Source: Ruegeria atlantica (GTDB lineage: Bacteria; Pseudomonadota; Alphaproteobacteria; Rhodobacterales; Rhodobacteraceae). From it: 64,000 bases of DNA. Made by a program: the position numbers and the translations under genes. The stretch spans positions 124,001-188,000 of the forward strand of contig NZ_WQBE01000006.1 in the NCBI RefSeq assembly GCF_013032005.1, given 5' to 3'. The notes beneath the pieces are model-generated. The model was not told the DNA's origin, made no database searches, and was given only the letters and a program-made list of their open reading frames with translations. Of the stretch, positions 34,691 to 44,470 are shown one piece after another (position 1 is the stretch's first letter; every line of letters begins with the position of its first letter).

Positions 34691-36079
34691 ATGGCAAATT
34701 ATGATGTCATCGTAATCGGCGCCGGCCCCGGCGGCTATGTCTGCGCCGTCCGTTGCGCCCAGCTGGGCCTGAAGACTGCTGTTGTTGAAGGGCGCGAAAC
34801 GCTGGGCGGCACCTGTCTGAACGTGGGCTGTATCCCGTCCAAGGCATTGCTGCATGCCAGCCATCAGCTGCATGAGGCCGAGCATAACTTTGCTAAGATG
34901 GGCCTGAAGGGCAAAAGCCCCTCGGTCGACTGGAAACAGATGCAGGCCTACAAGGAAGAAACCATCGAAGGGAACACCAAGGGCATCGAGTTCCTGTTCA
35001 AAAAGAACAAGATCGACTGGCTGAAGGGCTGGGGGTCGATCCCTGCTGCCGGTCAGGTCAAGGTGGGCGATGAGGTTCACACGGCCAAGAACATCATCAT
35101 TGCCTCGGGGTCTGAACCGTCCTCGCTGCCTGGTGTAGACGTTGACGAAAAGGTTGTCGTGACCTCGACTGGTGCGCTGTCACTTGGCAAGATTCCCAAG
35201 AAGATGGTCGTGATTGGTGCCGGTGTGATCGGGTTGGAACTTGGCTCGGTTTATCAGCGATTGGGGGCCGAAGTGACGGTGATTGAGTTCCTCAAGGAAA
35301 TCACACCGGGCATGGACCCCGAGGTTCAGAAGACTTTCCAGCGCATTCTCAAGAAACAGGGCTTGAAGTTTGTGATGGGCGCAGCGGTGCAAAAGACCGA
35401 AGCGACCAAAACCAAGGCCAAGGTCACCTATAAACTTCTGAAAGACGACAGCGAGCATGTGATCGACGCGGATACCGTGTTGGTCGCCACCGGGCGCAAG
35501 CCGTTCTCTGACGGGTTGGGACTGGAGGCTCTGGGGGTCGAAATGACACCGCGCGGTCAGATCAAAGTTGGCAGCGACTGGCAGACAAACGTACCGGGAG
35601 TCTACGCCATCGGCGACGTGACCGAAGGCCCGATGCTGGCCCACAAGGCCGAGGATGAGGGCATGGCCGCTGCTGAACAGGTCGCGGGCAAGCATGGCCA
35701 CGTGAACTATGGCGTCATTCCCGGCGTGATCTACACTTGGCCCGAAGTGGCCAATGTGGGTGAAACCGAAGAGACGCTGAAAGCACAGGGCCGCAACTAC
35801 AAAGTCGGCAAGTTCATGTTCATGGGCAACGGGCGCGCCAAGGCGAACTTTGCCGCCGATGGCTTTGTGAAGATTCTGGCCGACAAGGACACGGACCGCA
35901 TTCTGGGCTGCCACATCATCGGCCCGGCAGCGGGTGATCTGATCCACGAGGTCTGCGTGGCGATGGAATTCGGTGCGTCAGCCGAGGATCTGGCCCTGAC
36001 CTGTCACGCCCACCCGACCTATTCGGAAGCGGTGCGCGAAGCTGCACTGGCTTGTGGTGACGGTCCGATCCACTCGTAG
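34691..36079 (+). CDS. lpdA: Dihydrolipoyl dehydrogenase (E3)
   Basis: This flavoenzyme reoxidises dihydrolipoamide of the 2-oxoglutarate complex using NAD. The 462 residues show the FAD fold ([11 protein letters not shown] 9-19) and the redox disulfide Cys42/Cys47 in [29 protein letters not shown] near 175-189 binds NAD, and the active-site His-Glu pair lies in [10 protein letters not shown] near 439-448. GGAGAG precedes the ATG. It is the last gene of the suc cluster and is followed by a REP-like element. Confidence 0.96.
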   Translation: MANYDVIVIGAGPGGYVCAVRCAQLGLKTAVVEGRETLGGTCLNVGCIPSKALLHASHQLHEAEHNFAKMGLKGKSPSVDWKQMQAYKEETIEGNTKGIEFLFKKNKIDWLKGWGSIPAAGQVKVGDEVHTAKNIIIASGSEPSSLPGVDVDEKVVVTSTGALSLGKIPKKMVVIGAGVIGLELGSVYQRLGAEVTVIEFLKEITPGMDPEVQKTFQRILKKQGLKFVMGAAVQKTEATKTKAKVTYKLLKDDSEHVIDADTVLVATGRKPFSDGLGLEALGVEMTPRGQIKVGSDWQTNVPGVYAIGDVTEGPMLAHKAEDEGMAAAEQVAGKHGHVNYGVIPGVIYTWPEVANVGETEETLKAQGRNYKVGKFMFMGNGRAKANFAADGFVKILADKDTDRILGCHIIGPAAGDLIHEVCVAMEFGASAEDLALTCHAHPTYSEAVREAALACGDGPIHS

Positions 36080-36104
36080 GACAGCACTGACTCAACCGGA
36101 GTTA

Positions 36105-36225
36105 GCGAGGCTCTGCCTCGCGCTCCGAGATATTTTTGGCAAGATGAAAAGACGGATTCCTCGTTCATCTGGCCATTAAATACCTCGGGGGAGTTGCGGC
36201 TTGCCGCAGCAGGGGCAGAGCCCCC
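36105..36225. repeat. REP-like palindromic intergenic element after lpdA
   Basis: The element contains several inverted repeats in a row: GCGAGGC/GCCTCGC (36105-36121), a longer imperfect pair GAGATATTTTTGGCAAGATG (from 36127) and CATCTGGCCATTAAATACCTC (ending 36186), TGCGGC/GCCGCA (36195-36208) and GGGGC/GCCCC (36212-36224). The TATTTTTGGC-AAGATGAA wording is, from memory, common between convergent genes in roseobacters. It separates convergent lpdA and the PPOX gene and may terminate both. Confidence 0.6.
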
Positions 36226-36227
36226 AT

Positions 36228-36836
36228 TTACCACATCGTTTTTGCAGCGCGTGCGCCCCATTCTGAATCGTAGCGTTCACCGCCCTCCTCACCCTGACTT
36301 GCCTCGGCCAAAATCTCACCAATACTGGGCAACTCGGCGGAATTGTCACCCGAGGTCCAAATTTCAGCGCGCATCAAGGCACGGGCGCATTGCGTGTAGA
36401 TCTCGGTGATTTCGATAACGATGACCGTAGCTGGCTGTTTGCCGTGTTTCTCAAACCGGGCGCGCAGGTCTGCATCCGCAGTCAGTCGGGCCGTTCCATT
36501 CACACGCACCACGTTGTTTGAACCCGATACCATAAACATCAAGGCCACACGCGGATCACGTACAATATTGCGCAGGGAATCCAATCGATTATTGCCGCGC
36601 CAGTCCGGAAGGGCCAGCGTATTTGGATTAAGCTCTAACACCGCCGGGCCATCATCTCCGCGGGGGCTGCCATCCACACCTTCGGGACCCACGGTACTGA
36701 GGATACAAAGCCGCGAGGTCATGATCCATTTGCGATAAAGTGGCGTCAGGCTGTGTACCACTTTTCGAAAAGAGGCCGCGCCGGGCGGTCTGTTGTAGAT
36801 CTCTTCGAGCGATTTGATGTCCTTAATGAATTCCAT
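36228..36836 (-). CDS. PPOX-type FMN-dependent flavoprotein
   Basis: The 202-residue protein is a pyridoxamine-phosphate-oxidase-like split-barrel flavoprotein, probably of the MSMEG_1061 family (TIGR04025). It has LCILSTVGPEGVDGSPRGDD near 43-62, LPDWRGNNRLDSLRNI near 76-91 and VVRVNGTARLT near 110-120. Substrate is unknown. The ATG at 36836 overlaps the end of plsC by 14 bases; a TTG three codons earlier is an alternative. Confidence 0.8.
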   Translation of the reverse strand: MEFIKDIKSLEEIYNRPPGAASFRKVVHSLTPLYRKWIMTSRLCILSTVGPEGVDGSPRGDDGPAVLELNPNTLALPDWRGNNRLDSLRNIVRDPRVALMFMVSGSNNVVRVNGTARLTADADLRARFEKHGKQPATVIVIEITEIYTQCARALMRAEIWTSGDNSAELPSIGEILAEASQGEEGGERYDSEWGARAAKTMW

Positions 36837-37563
36837 CCGGATCAAACCCCACTTCTTTCATCAATGCATTGGATCGCGTCTCAATCACGTCTTCCAATCG
36901 ACCAAGAAACGAATTGCGCGCAACCCCCGGCTCGATCGGATCAAGAAAGTCCACAATCGCCAAACCCGGTTTGCGCAGAACACCTGTGCGCGGCCAGAAA
37001 ACTCCGGCATTTGTCGCCACCGGGACACAGGGAAATCCCAACCCCTCATACAGAACCGCTGTGCCCACTTTGTAAGGTTTCTGCACCCCTGGCGCAACGC
37101 GAGTGCCCTGCGGGTAGATCACCAATTGACCGGGCTCGGTGAATTCTTTTGCGACGTCTTTGACCATCTTGGCAACGGCAGCGCCTTTTTTACCGCGATC
37201 GACTGGGATACAGCCGAGGCGCCGCGCATACATGCCGATGACAGGGGTCCACAGCAGCTCTTTCTTCATGATGAATTTGCCGTGGGGGATGGCGTCGAAA
37301 ATTATGATGATGTCGAGAAAGGACTGGTGCTTGGCGCCAATCACCACCTCGTCCACCGGCACTGTGCCGCGTACTTCGGATCGAATGCCAACCATCCAGC
37401 GCGCCAGCCACAGGGTTGTGCGGGCATAGGTCTTACACGCCCGCAACGCACCACGCTTGTTGAACAGGGCAAAGGGGGCAAACACGATGCCCAGGATCAG
37501 CATCCAGACATAGATCACGATCATGAAGATCAAAGAGCGCACCCATTGAAACGCTGTGGCCAT
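36823..37563 (-). CDS. plsC: 1-acyl-sn-glycerol-3-phosphate acyltransferase
   Basis: This inner-membrane enzyme adds the second acyl chain to lysophosphatidic acid. The 246 residues include an N-terminal membrane span (IFMIVIYVWMLILGIVFAPF) and the HxxxxD-like AKHQSFLDIII near 75-85. RRLGCIPVDRG near 112-122 and VIYPQGTRVAPG near 147-158 stand for the FPEGTRS block. The ATG shares one base with the ftsX stop (TGATG), so it is coupled to ftsEX. Several PlsC paralogues are usual in this group, so the exact acyl specificity is open. Confidence 0.88.
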   Translation of the reverse strand: MATAFQWVRSLIFMIVIYVWMLILGIVFAPFALFNKRGALRACKTYARTTLWLARWMVGIRSEVRGTVPVDEVVIGAKHQSFLDIIIIFDAIPHGKFIMKKELLWTPVIGMYARRLGCIPVDRGKKGAAVAKMVKDVAKEFTEPGQLVIYPQGTRVAPGVQKPYKVGTAVLYEGLGFPCVPVATNAGVFWPRTGVLRKPGLAIVDFLDPIEPGVARNSFLGRLEDVIETRSNALMKEVGFDPDGIH

Positions 37564-38462
37564 CACGAAAGCTCCTTCAATTTGCGGCTGGCGGCGGTCC
37601 ACGTGGCCAGGAAGGCAACAGTTGCGCCCAACACAGGGATCAGTGCAGGCAGCAACCAGCCTGCCCCCTGAAAGCCCAGACCGGTCAAAAACCCGCCCTC
37701 GTCCGAGGCTTCGGGCAGCAAAAGCACCCCGGTCATACCCAGCAATACCCCGACAACCGCGCCAAAGAATGCCCGGTAGGTAAAGCGCCGGACAAAGGCG
37801 CGGGCGATAAAGCGATCCCTGGCACCAACCAGACGCAGCACCTCGATGATCTGCGCGTTGGCCGCAAGCGAGGCATTAGCCGCAAGCGTAATCATTGCTG
37901 CGGTCGCGCCACCGATCAGCAGGATTGAGACCCAACCGAGCCGGCGCAGTGACATGGCCGCATCGACCAGAGGTTCGCGCCAGCGGGTGTGGTCGTCCAG
38001 CACAGCGCCCGGTACCTCGGCCCCCAACCGCAACCGCAGTCCGGTTGCATCCAGACCCGGATCGCCTTCGATGATCTCGATCAGTTGCGGAACGGGCAAT
38101 GTGTCCAGCGGCAGGTCAGAACCAAACCATGGCGACAACAGCGCGGCCTGCTCCTCGGTCGTCAGCGCCCGGGCCGATGCGACGCCGGGGGTTTGGGCCA
38201 GCACGGTCAACGCAGCCTCGGTCTGGGCGGCCAGCTGGTCGGCGGGGGCATTGATCCGCAAGGTGGCCGCCCCGGCCAGTTCGGTTGCCCAACGGTCGGC
38301 CAATCGTCCGGACGCCAGCGACAGGGCCAGCGCAAACACGGCCAGAAAAGCCATCGCGCCCGATACGAACAAGGTTAGATGCGCGGTGTAACCGGTGGGG
38401 GGCACCACCCGATCGGCCCGCGCATCCCGTTTCAGCAAGTTTCGGATCATCCCCTTGCTCAT
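37563..38462 (-). CDS. ftsX: Cell division protein FtsX
   Basis: This membrane subunit of the FtsEX complex controls septal peptidoglycan hydrolysis. The 299 residues have one N-terminal span (about 28-51), a periplasmic domain, and three C-terminal spans with an FtsX-type core (NAQIIEVLRLVGARDRFIARAF near 200-221). The ATG overlaps the ftsE stop by four bases. Confidence 0.9.
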   Translation of the reverse strand: MSKGMIRNLLKRDARADRVVPPTGYTAHLTLFVSGAMAFLAVFALALSLASGRLADRWATELAGAATLRINAPADQLAAQTEAALTVLAQTPGVASARALTTEEQAALLSPWFGSDLPLDTLPVPQLIEIIEGDPGLDATGLRLRLGAEVPGAVLDDHTRWREPLVDAAMSLRRLGWVSILLIGGATAAMITLAANASLAANAQIIEVLRLVGARDRFIARAFVRRFTYRAFFGAVVGVLLGMTGVLLLPEASDEGGFLTGLGFQGAGWLLPALIPVLGATVAFLATWTAASRKLKELS

Positions 38463-39136
38463 AGGTCTGCCCCCGCAAGTTGGACCTGCCGTTGCGAAAT
38501 ACGCAGCACGCGTGCTTGCACCTGGCTTTTGGCGGCTCGGATCAGGCTTAGATCATGGGTGGCAATCAGCACGGTTTTGCCCATCTTGTTCAGCTCGACC
38601 AACAGGCGCAGCAAGCGTTGCGACATCTCCCAGTCCACATTGCCAGTGGGCTCATCTGCCAGAACAACATCGGGCGACAGGATCACCGCCCGGGCCAGCG
38701 CGGCGCGCTGACGTTCACCACCCGACAGTTCGGGCGGAAGCGCGCCCAGCCGGGTGCCAAGACCCACCCAGTTCAGCAATTCAGTCAGATCATCCCGCAA
38801 CGCAGATTCCGAACGCCCCGACACCATCAGCGGCAGCGAGACATTTTCGGCCACCGTCATATGATCCAGAAACCGGCAATCCTGATGCACAACGCCAACC
38901 CGGCGGCGCAGCAGAGCCATCTGATCGCGATCCAACTGGGCCACGTCCTGTTCAAACGCATTTAACCGTCCGGACGTGGGCAGCAATGCGCCGTAGCACA
39001 GTTTAAGCAAAGTGGTCTTGCCCGCGCCCGACGGGCCGGTCAGAAAGTGGAACGAACCCGGCTGCAGTCGCAGGGACACGTTGCTCAGCAATTCACCTCC
39101 ACCATAGGTGTAGCTGACATTTTCCAGCTCGATCAC
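38459..39136 (-). CDS. ftsE: Cell division ATP-binding protein FtsE
   Basis: The 225-residue ABC ATPase has Walker A GPSGAGKTT at 34-42, signature LSGGERQRAALARA near 134-147 and Walker B VVLADEPTGNVD near 154-165. It forms the FtsEX complex with the overlapping ftsX. Upstream, a 183-base divergent gap faces the zinc-ribbon protein gene. Confidence 0.93.
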   Translation of the reverse strand: MIELENVSYTYGGGELLSNVSLRLQPGSFHFLTGPSGAGKTTLLKLCYGALLPTSGRLNAFEQDVAQLDRDQMALLRRRVGVVHQDCRFLDHMTVAENVSLPLMVSGRSESALRDDLTELLNWVGLGTRLGALPPELSGGERQRAALARAVILSPDVVLADEPTGNVDWEMSQRLLRLLVELNKMGKTVLIATHDLSLIRAAKSQVQARVLRISQRQVQLAGADL

Positions 39137-39319
39137 AGGGGCCCCCGTTCTAATTGCTGCTCTTCTTGCCCGAGCGTGGTTGTGGTTTCAATGCCTGCAC
39201 CGGGGCGAATTGGTGACATTTATGCTGCCAAACCGAAAACACCCTTTGCGGTCAGGTCTTAACGGAATAACATCCCTAAAAAAACTATTATCAGGTCGAG
39301 GTCCCGACCAGGAGGCAGC

Positions 39320-40120
39320 ATGCGTCTTACGTGTCCGAATTGCGGTGCCCAATATGAGGTGCCAGACGAAGTCATCCCGGAAGAGGGCCGCGACGTTCAG
39401 TGTTCAAATTGCGAGAACACCTGGTTCCAGGCCAAATACCCGGACCAACCCGCGCCCGCAGCGGTCACGCCCATTTCAGAAGAGCCTGCAGCCGAGGAAG
39501 CCGCGACAGACCCGACCCCCACACCGGTGGATGAAGCGTTTGCCGCGGAACCGCAGGCTGAGCCTAGATCTGAACCTGCGACGGAACCCGAAACAACACC
39601 CGCACCAGAACCTGAAGCAGCCCCCGAGCCGGAAAAACCCGAAACAACCGGAAATATTGACCCCGCTGTTGCCGGCATTCTGCAAGAGGAAGCCGCCCGA
39701 GAGGCTGAGCTGCGTGCCCAGGAAGGCGGCAGCATAGAAACTCAGCCCGATTTGGCACTGGACACTCCTCCGGAACCTGACCCCGAACACGCCATCAAGG
39801 AACTGACGGCCACGGAAACCGCAGAAGACGCGGGCCAGAAAGATGACCTGCCCGATGTCGAGGCGATCAATTCCAGCTTGCGCAGCGACGACATCATGGG
39901 CGCAGAAGACGAGCCCGCGCCGCGTAAATCTGGCGGATTTGTGCGCGGATTTGCATTGATCCTGATTGTTGGCATCATTCTGTTGCTGGTCTATGGCAAC
40001 GCCCAAAAAATCAGCGAGGTTGTGCCGCAGGCCGAACCGATCCTGACCCCATATGTGTCGCTGGTGGATCAGGCACGTCTGTGGCTCGAAGCACAGACTT
40101 CGGGGACAGCACAGAACTGA
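39320..40120 (+). CDS. MJ0042-type zinc-ribbon membrane protein
   Basis: The 266-residue protein begins with a four-cysteine zinc ribbon (Cys5, Cys8, Cys28, Cys31 in CPNC...CSNC) of the MJ0042 finger family. A long acidic Pro/Glu/Ala-rich low-complexity linker (about 45-190) follows, then one membrane span near 208-226 (FALILIVGIILLLVYG). Function is unknown; such proteins are common in alphaproteobacteria near ftsEX. The layout suggests a cytoplasmic finger anchored in the inner membrane. Confidence 0.85.
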   Translation: MRLTCPNCGAQYEVPDEVIPEEGRDVQCSNCENTWFQAKYPDQPAPAAVTPISEEPAAEEAATDPTPTPVDEAFAAEPQAEPRSEPATEPETTPAPEPEAAPEPEKPETTGNIDPAVAGILQEEAAREAELRAQEGGSIETQPDLALDTPPEPDPEHAIKELTATETAEDAGQKDDLPDVEAINSSLRSDDIMGAEDEPAPRKSGGFVRGFALILIVGIILLLVYGNAQKISEVVPQAEPILTPYVSLVDQARLWLEAQTSGTAQN

Positions 40121-40138
40121 CCTGATTGAAAGACGGAC

Positions 40139-42676
40139 CTAGAACCGCTCTAACAGCCGCTTGAGGTATTCCAACTCGATCTGAGGACGATCCGATTCAC
40201 CGGTGCGGCGACGGATTTCGTCCAGCAATTCGCGGGCGCGACGATAGACATCCTCGCCCTGCAACAGGCTGTCATCGGTTGAGATCGAGCCATTCGAACC
40301 CGGGTTGCGGCCCAGCGGATCACGGCTGTTGGCCTGCATATCACCTTCTTGCGATCCCTGACCCGGTTGGTTCTGCTGGTTCTGGGCCAAGGCTTCACCC
40401 AGTGACCGCATACCTTCGCGCAGGGCTTCCATCGCCTCGGACTGGTTGTCGATTGCATCAGCCAGATCATCATTGCGCAGCGCGTTTTCGGCCTCGTCCA
40501 TAGCCCGCCCTGCGCGGCCCAGCGCATCGCGCGCGGCATCGCCCTCGGGCGTGCCCGCACCGGGTAGATTCTGTTGCTGACGACCCAATTCATCGCGCAA
40601 AGCCTGTTGGCGATCAGCCAGCGATCCTTGCCCTTGCTGGCCGTCGCCCTGTTGATCCGAGCCGCGACCACCCTGACCTTCGTGGCTTTGTCCCCGACCC
40701 TGACCGCCATTGCGGCCTTCGTTGCCCTGGCTTTCACCAGCCTGCGCGCCGGGGTTGAACTGTTCCTGCAGATCGCGGAAAGCCTGATCGCTGAGGCCTT
40801 GCTGTTCGCGCAGGGTTTCGGCCAACCCTTCCATCGCCTGCTGGCCTTCGGATTGCTGGCCCTGCCCCTGGCCCTGAGTGACGCGCATGTTTTCCATCAT
40901 CCGCTGGAACTCTTCCAGCGCCTGCTGAGCCTCAGCCATGCGGCCCTGTTCCATCAGTTCCTGAATACGGTCCATCATCCGCTGCAGATCATCCTGCGTC
41001 ATCTGCAGGGATTCGCCATTCTCGCCTTGTTGGTTTTCGTCAAACTCACCGTTTTCCTGTGCCAGACGCTGCAGTTGGCGCATGTAATCCTGCGTTGCCT
41101 CGCGCAGCTCTTGCATCAGCTCAGCGATTTCCTCATCGGTGGCGCCGTTCTTCATCGCTTCGGTCAGGCGTTCCTGTGCCCGGCGCATCCGTTCCAGCGC
41201 ATCGGCCAGCGTTCCGTCTTCGATGATGATCGCCAGATCCCATAGGGCCTGGGCGATCTCTTCCTGTTGTTCCAGTGTCAGCCCGTAGTCATCGAACATT
41301 TCCAATCGCCGCAGGGTCACACGAAGACGCAGATACGCGGTGTCGGATCGAAAGAACCCTTCGGGCAGATGCGAGACCGCGCGCAAAATCTGAGACACCC
41401 GGGTCGCGTTATCCCTAGCCCACAGCAAATCACGCCGCTGTTCGATCACCGCAGCGGCCAGCGGATCAAAGAAACGTCGCGCAGGCAATGTGGTCTGATA
41501 CGGATCAGAGTGGCCTTCCTGATCGGCCGCATCCCGTGCCGTCAATGTAACTTTGACCGGCAAATGCGCCCAAGGGTGCTGCGAGAAATCCTCGATCAGG
41601 TCTTCGGTAAAATCGATCCGGTCGCCGGTAATCGGCATCGGAAGTTCCACGGTGATCACTTCGCGCGGTTCAGGTACAGCGGCCAGGCCATAGCTCCGGC
41701 TGACTTCAGCCAGATCCAGCGCGATCACGGCTGATCCAGAGACTACGCCATAATCGTCCACAGCAGTGAACGGCAGTTTCATGCGTCCGCCAGCCTCGGT
41801 CTCGGCCTCGTCGGCGATCGCAATCTTCGGCGATGTATCAGCAATGATGTTTACGGCCCAGTTCCGCCCTGCCGGACCATCAATCGTCAACTGGCCTGAA
41901 CGGGTGGCAAGAAAATCCTGTTCCACCTCAGATGCGTCTTCGGCACCCAGGGGCGATGTTGTCTCGGTCAAGCTATGGCCGCCGACTTCGCCATAAAAAC
42001 GTAGGGTGATGCGGCTACCTTGCGGAACAGATAGTGTCGGGTCTGATTGATCCGCCAAGTAAAGCGTCGGCAAGCCGGTATAGCGTGGCGGCTCCACCCA
42101 GCCTTCCCAGCTGGGCCCCTGCCCAGCCGTGGCCGCGCCCGGCGTCATCTCGGCCACTGAACCAATGCGCCAGAACGATCCGAACAAAACCGCAATCACC
42201 AGCGCCAGCAAGGCAGAGTAACGCAACGCATAAGGATCGCGATCAGCCAGCCGCAAATCTGGTTTGACCGGCTCAGCCTGCGCCGCCCGTTGCGCCATAC
42301 GCGTCTGGTGCGCCTGCCACAGCGCGACTGAATCGGCATCCATCGCCCCAATGGCCTGATCGTCCATAAGCGCCTGAATCGGACGCCCCGGCAGTGACGC
42401 ATCCACCCGCATCAGCGCTTCGGCCCGTCTGGGCAGATGGAATCGCCTGATACCCCAAACCAGCGCCACCAGCAGGCCAATCACTGCGACAACACCCACT
42501 GCCCAGACCACCTCGACCCGGACGTGATCCTGCAACCCCAGCATCAACGCAGCCAGAATCGCCATGAAAATCGAGAAAAATGGCCAGAATGCACGCAAAA
42601 CCTGCTCGGCCAGCATCCCTGCGTGCGTCAGCCACAGGGAAAGTCTTGGAATCGGCAGGTTATGTCTTGCGTTCAA
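40139..42676 (-). CDS. TIGR02302 (DUF4175) family membrane protein
   Basis: The 845-residue protein has N-terminal membrane spans (about 27-70 and 153-170), a large periplasmic-like region, and a glutamine/glycine-rich helical C-terminal third. The last part is rich in QQGL, GQGQ and EAMEALREGMRSLGEAL stretches and ends in ELLDEIRRRTGESDRPQIEL. This matches the uncharacterised TIGR02302 family of alphaproteobacteria. It lies 36 bases downstream of lysA on the same strand. A cell-envelope role is inference. Confidence 0.85.
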   Translation of the reverse strand: MNARHNLPIPRLSLWLTHAGMLAEQVLRAFWPFFSIFMAILAALMLGLQDHVRVEVVWAVGVVAVIGLLVALVWGIRRFHLPRRAEALMRVDASLPGRPIQALMDDQAIGAMDADSVALWQAHQTRMAQRAAQAEPVKPDLRLADRDPYALRYSALLALVIAVLFGSFWRIGSVAEMTPGAATAGQGPSWEGWVEPPRYTGLPTLYLADQSDPTLSVPQGSRITLRFYGEVGGHSLTETTSPLGAEDASEVEQDFLATRSGQLTIDGPAGRNWAVNIIADTSPKIAIADEAETEAGGRMKLPFTAVDDYGVVSGSAVIALDLAEVSRSYGLAAVPEPREVITVELPMPITGDRIDFTEDLIEDFSQHPWAHLPVKVTLTARDAADQEGHSDPYQTTLPARRFFDPLAAAVIEQRRDLLWARDNATRVSQILRAVSHLPEGFFRSDTAYLRLRVTLRRLEMFDDYGLTLEQQEEIAQALWDLAIIIEDGTLADALERMRRAQERLTEAMKNGATDEEIAELMQELREATQDYMRQLQRLAQENGEFDENQQGENGESLQMTQDDLQRMMDRIQELMEQGRMAEAQQALEEFQRMMENMRVTQGQGQGQQSEGQQAMEGLAETLREQQGLSDQAFRDLQEQFNPGAQAGESQGNEGRNGGQGRGQSHEGQGGRGSDQQGDGQQGQGSLADRQQALRDELGRQQQNLPGAGTPEGDAARDALGRAGRAMDEAENALRNDDLADAIDNQSEAMEALREGMRSLGEALAQNQQNQPGQGSQEGDMQANSRDPLGRNPGSNGSISTDDSLLQGEDVYRRARELLDEIRRRTGESDRPQIELEYLKRLLERF

Positions 42677-42712
42677 GGCAGGCCTCCTGAGCGGGCCCGC
42701 GCGGTCATCGCG

Positions 42713-43978
42713 TCAAAGCCACTCAGGTATGGTATCGCGGTTTATGATTTCGTCAAAGCTTGGCCGTTCACGAATAACTGCAAATTGATCCCCATGTACC
42801 AGAACCTCAGGGATCAGGGGGCGCGTGTTATATTCGCTTGCCATCACCGCCCCATAGGCTCCGGCGCTGCGAAAGGCCACCAGATCACCCGGCGCCAGTG
42901 GTGGCATGTTGCGTTGTTTGGCAAAGGTATCACCGGTCTCACAGACCGGACCGACAATATCATAGGGTTGTTGTTCTAGGCCCGGCGCCGGTTCTTGCAC
43001 GGCAACGATATCGTGATGCGCCTCGTACATGGCGGGGCGGATCAGGTCGTTCATGGCCCCGTCGAGGATCAGAAAATCGCGCCCCTCACCGGATTTCACA
43101 TAAATCACCTTGCTGATCATCAAACCGGCATTGCCCGCGATCAGACGACCAGGTTCGATCTCGATCTCGCAATCCAGATGGCCCAGCGTTTTCTTGATCA
43201 ACGCACCGTATTCTACGGGCAGCGGTGGTGCGTCATTGGCACGGGTATAGGGAATGCCCAAACCTCCGCCCAGATCGAGACGGCGGATATTGTGACCTTC
43301 GGCACGCAGCTGCTCAGTCAACTCTGCGACTTTGGTATAGGCCAGCTCGAACGGCTCCAGCTCGGTCAGTTGCGAGCCGATATGGACGTCGATGCCAATC
43401 ACCTCAAGCCCGGGCAGGGACGCGGCGTGGGCATAGACCTCTGACGCGCGGGCGATGGGAATACCGAACTTGTTCTCGGACTTTCCTGTAGCGATCTTGG
43501 CGTGGGTTTTGGCATCAACATCCGGGTTAACCCGCACAGTGATAGGCGCAACCACACCCAATTCCAGCGCTACAGCGTTAATCACTTCCATCTCGGGCTC
43601 GGATTCGACGTTGAACTGACGGATGCCCCCGGTCAGCGCGGTGCGGATCTCATCCACAGTTTTGCCAACACCTGAGAACACGATTTTATCGCCGGACACA
43701 CCCGCCGCCTTGGCGCGCAGGTATTCCCCGCCCGAGACCACATCCATCCCCGCGCCCGCCTGCGCCAGCGTTTTCAGGATCGCCTGATTACTGGCGGCTT
43801 TCATCGCATAGCATACAAGATGCTCGGTCCCTTCCAGCGCATCATCGAACAGCTGGAAATGGCGCAGTAAAGTCGCGGTGGAATAGACGTAAAACGGGGT
43901 CCCGACCGCGGCAGCGATTTCGGAGATTGGGACATCCTCGGCGTAAAGCGCGCCGTCGCGGTAGAGAAAGTGATCCAT
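42713..43978 (-). CDS. lysA: Diaminopimelate decarboxylase
   Basis: This PLP enzyme makes lysine from meso-diaminopimelate. The 421 residues show PLP Lys60 in VCYAMKAASNQ, the HIGSQ motif (DVHIGSQL near 197-204), GGGLGIPY near 236-243 and the dimer-interface CETGDTFAK near 343-351. It lies downstream of argH and two small lipoproteins, the standard roseobacter order. Confidence 0.96.
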   Translation of the reverse strand: MDHFLYRDGALYAEDVPISEIAAAVGTPFYVYSTATLLRHFQLFDDALEGTEHLVCYAMKAASNQAILKTLAQAGAGMDVVSGGEYLRAKAAGVSGDKIVFSGVGKTVDEIRTALTGGIRQFNVESEPEMEVINAVALELGVVAPITVRVNPDVDAKTHAKIATGKSENKFGIPIARASEVYAHAASLPGLEVIGIDVHIGSQLTELEPFELAYTKVAELTEQLRAEGHNIRRLDLGGGLGIPYTRANDAPPLPVEYGALIKKTLGHLDCEIEIEPGRLIAGNAGLMISKVIYVKSGEGRDFLILDGAMNDLIRPAMYEAHHDIVAVQEPAPGLEQQPYDIVGPVCETGDTFAKQRNMPPLAPGDLVAFRSAGAYGAVMASEYNTRPLIPEVLVHGDQFAVIRERPSFDEIINRDTIPEWL

Positions 43979-44043
43979 GACAGCGCGCTTAGACCAAAAC
44001 CGCCCGGCGGATCAATGGATTCCGCACATCCGGCGCTATTCGG

Positions 44044-44193
44044 TCAGTTGGTGACAGAAACGCCAACCCGACCATAGCCCGAAATCGAAACGCCAGAGCT
44101 GCCGGAATTCGCCTCGGGTTCGGGGCGGGAGTTGTGCGAAGGCTCGCAGGCCGCAAGTACGGCAATAGTCAGGATCAGGCCGAAAATCTTCAT
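44044..44193 (-). CDS. Small lipoprotein between argH and lysA (second)
   Basis: The 49-residue frame encodes a lipoprotein signal (MKIFGLILTIAVLAACEPSH, lipobox LAAC with Cys16) and a short glycine/serine-rich tail ending GSSGVSISGYGRVGVSVTN. It is too short for default ORF callers. Its tail resembles that of the neighbouring lipoprotein at 44285, suggesting duplication. Small lipoproteins at this site are typical in Rhodobacteraceae. Function unknown. Confidence 0.75.
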   Translation of the reverse strand: MKIFGLILTIAVLAACEPSHNSRPEPEANSGSSGVSISGYGRVGVSVTN

Positions 44194-44284
44194 GATGTCA
44201 TCTTAGCTCAGGAAATTCGGCGCTAGGCCGATCATACGTGCGAACATGGGCGCCGCGTGGACAAAATGCAATTACCTCAGAGGA

Positions 44285-44470
44285 TTAAACCCCAAGAAAA
44301 ACACCCAATCCACCGCGCCGAAAGCCAACACCACCACCAACATAGGTGCCACTGCTTCCGACGCCTACATTGGCGCTCATCGTGGGTTGGATCGGCTCGC
44401 CATCTGCGCCACAGGCGGCCAGGGCAAACCCAGCCGCAATCAGCAGGACAACACGGAGAATTTGCATCAT
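44285..44470 (-). CDS. Small lipoprotein between argH and lysA (first)
   Basis: The 61-residue precursor has a lipoprotein signal with lipobox LAAC (Cys25) and a glycine-rich mature part ([19 protein letters not shown]). Its ATG overlaps the argH TGA by four bases (ATGATG context), so it is translationally coupled to argH. The mature end is compact and beta-like. No function is known. Confidence 0.78.
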   Translation of the reverse strand: MMQILRVVLLIAAGFALAACGADGEPIQPTMSANVGVGSSGTYVGGGVGFRRGGLGVFLGV

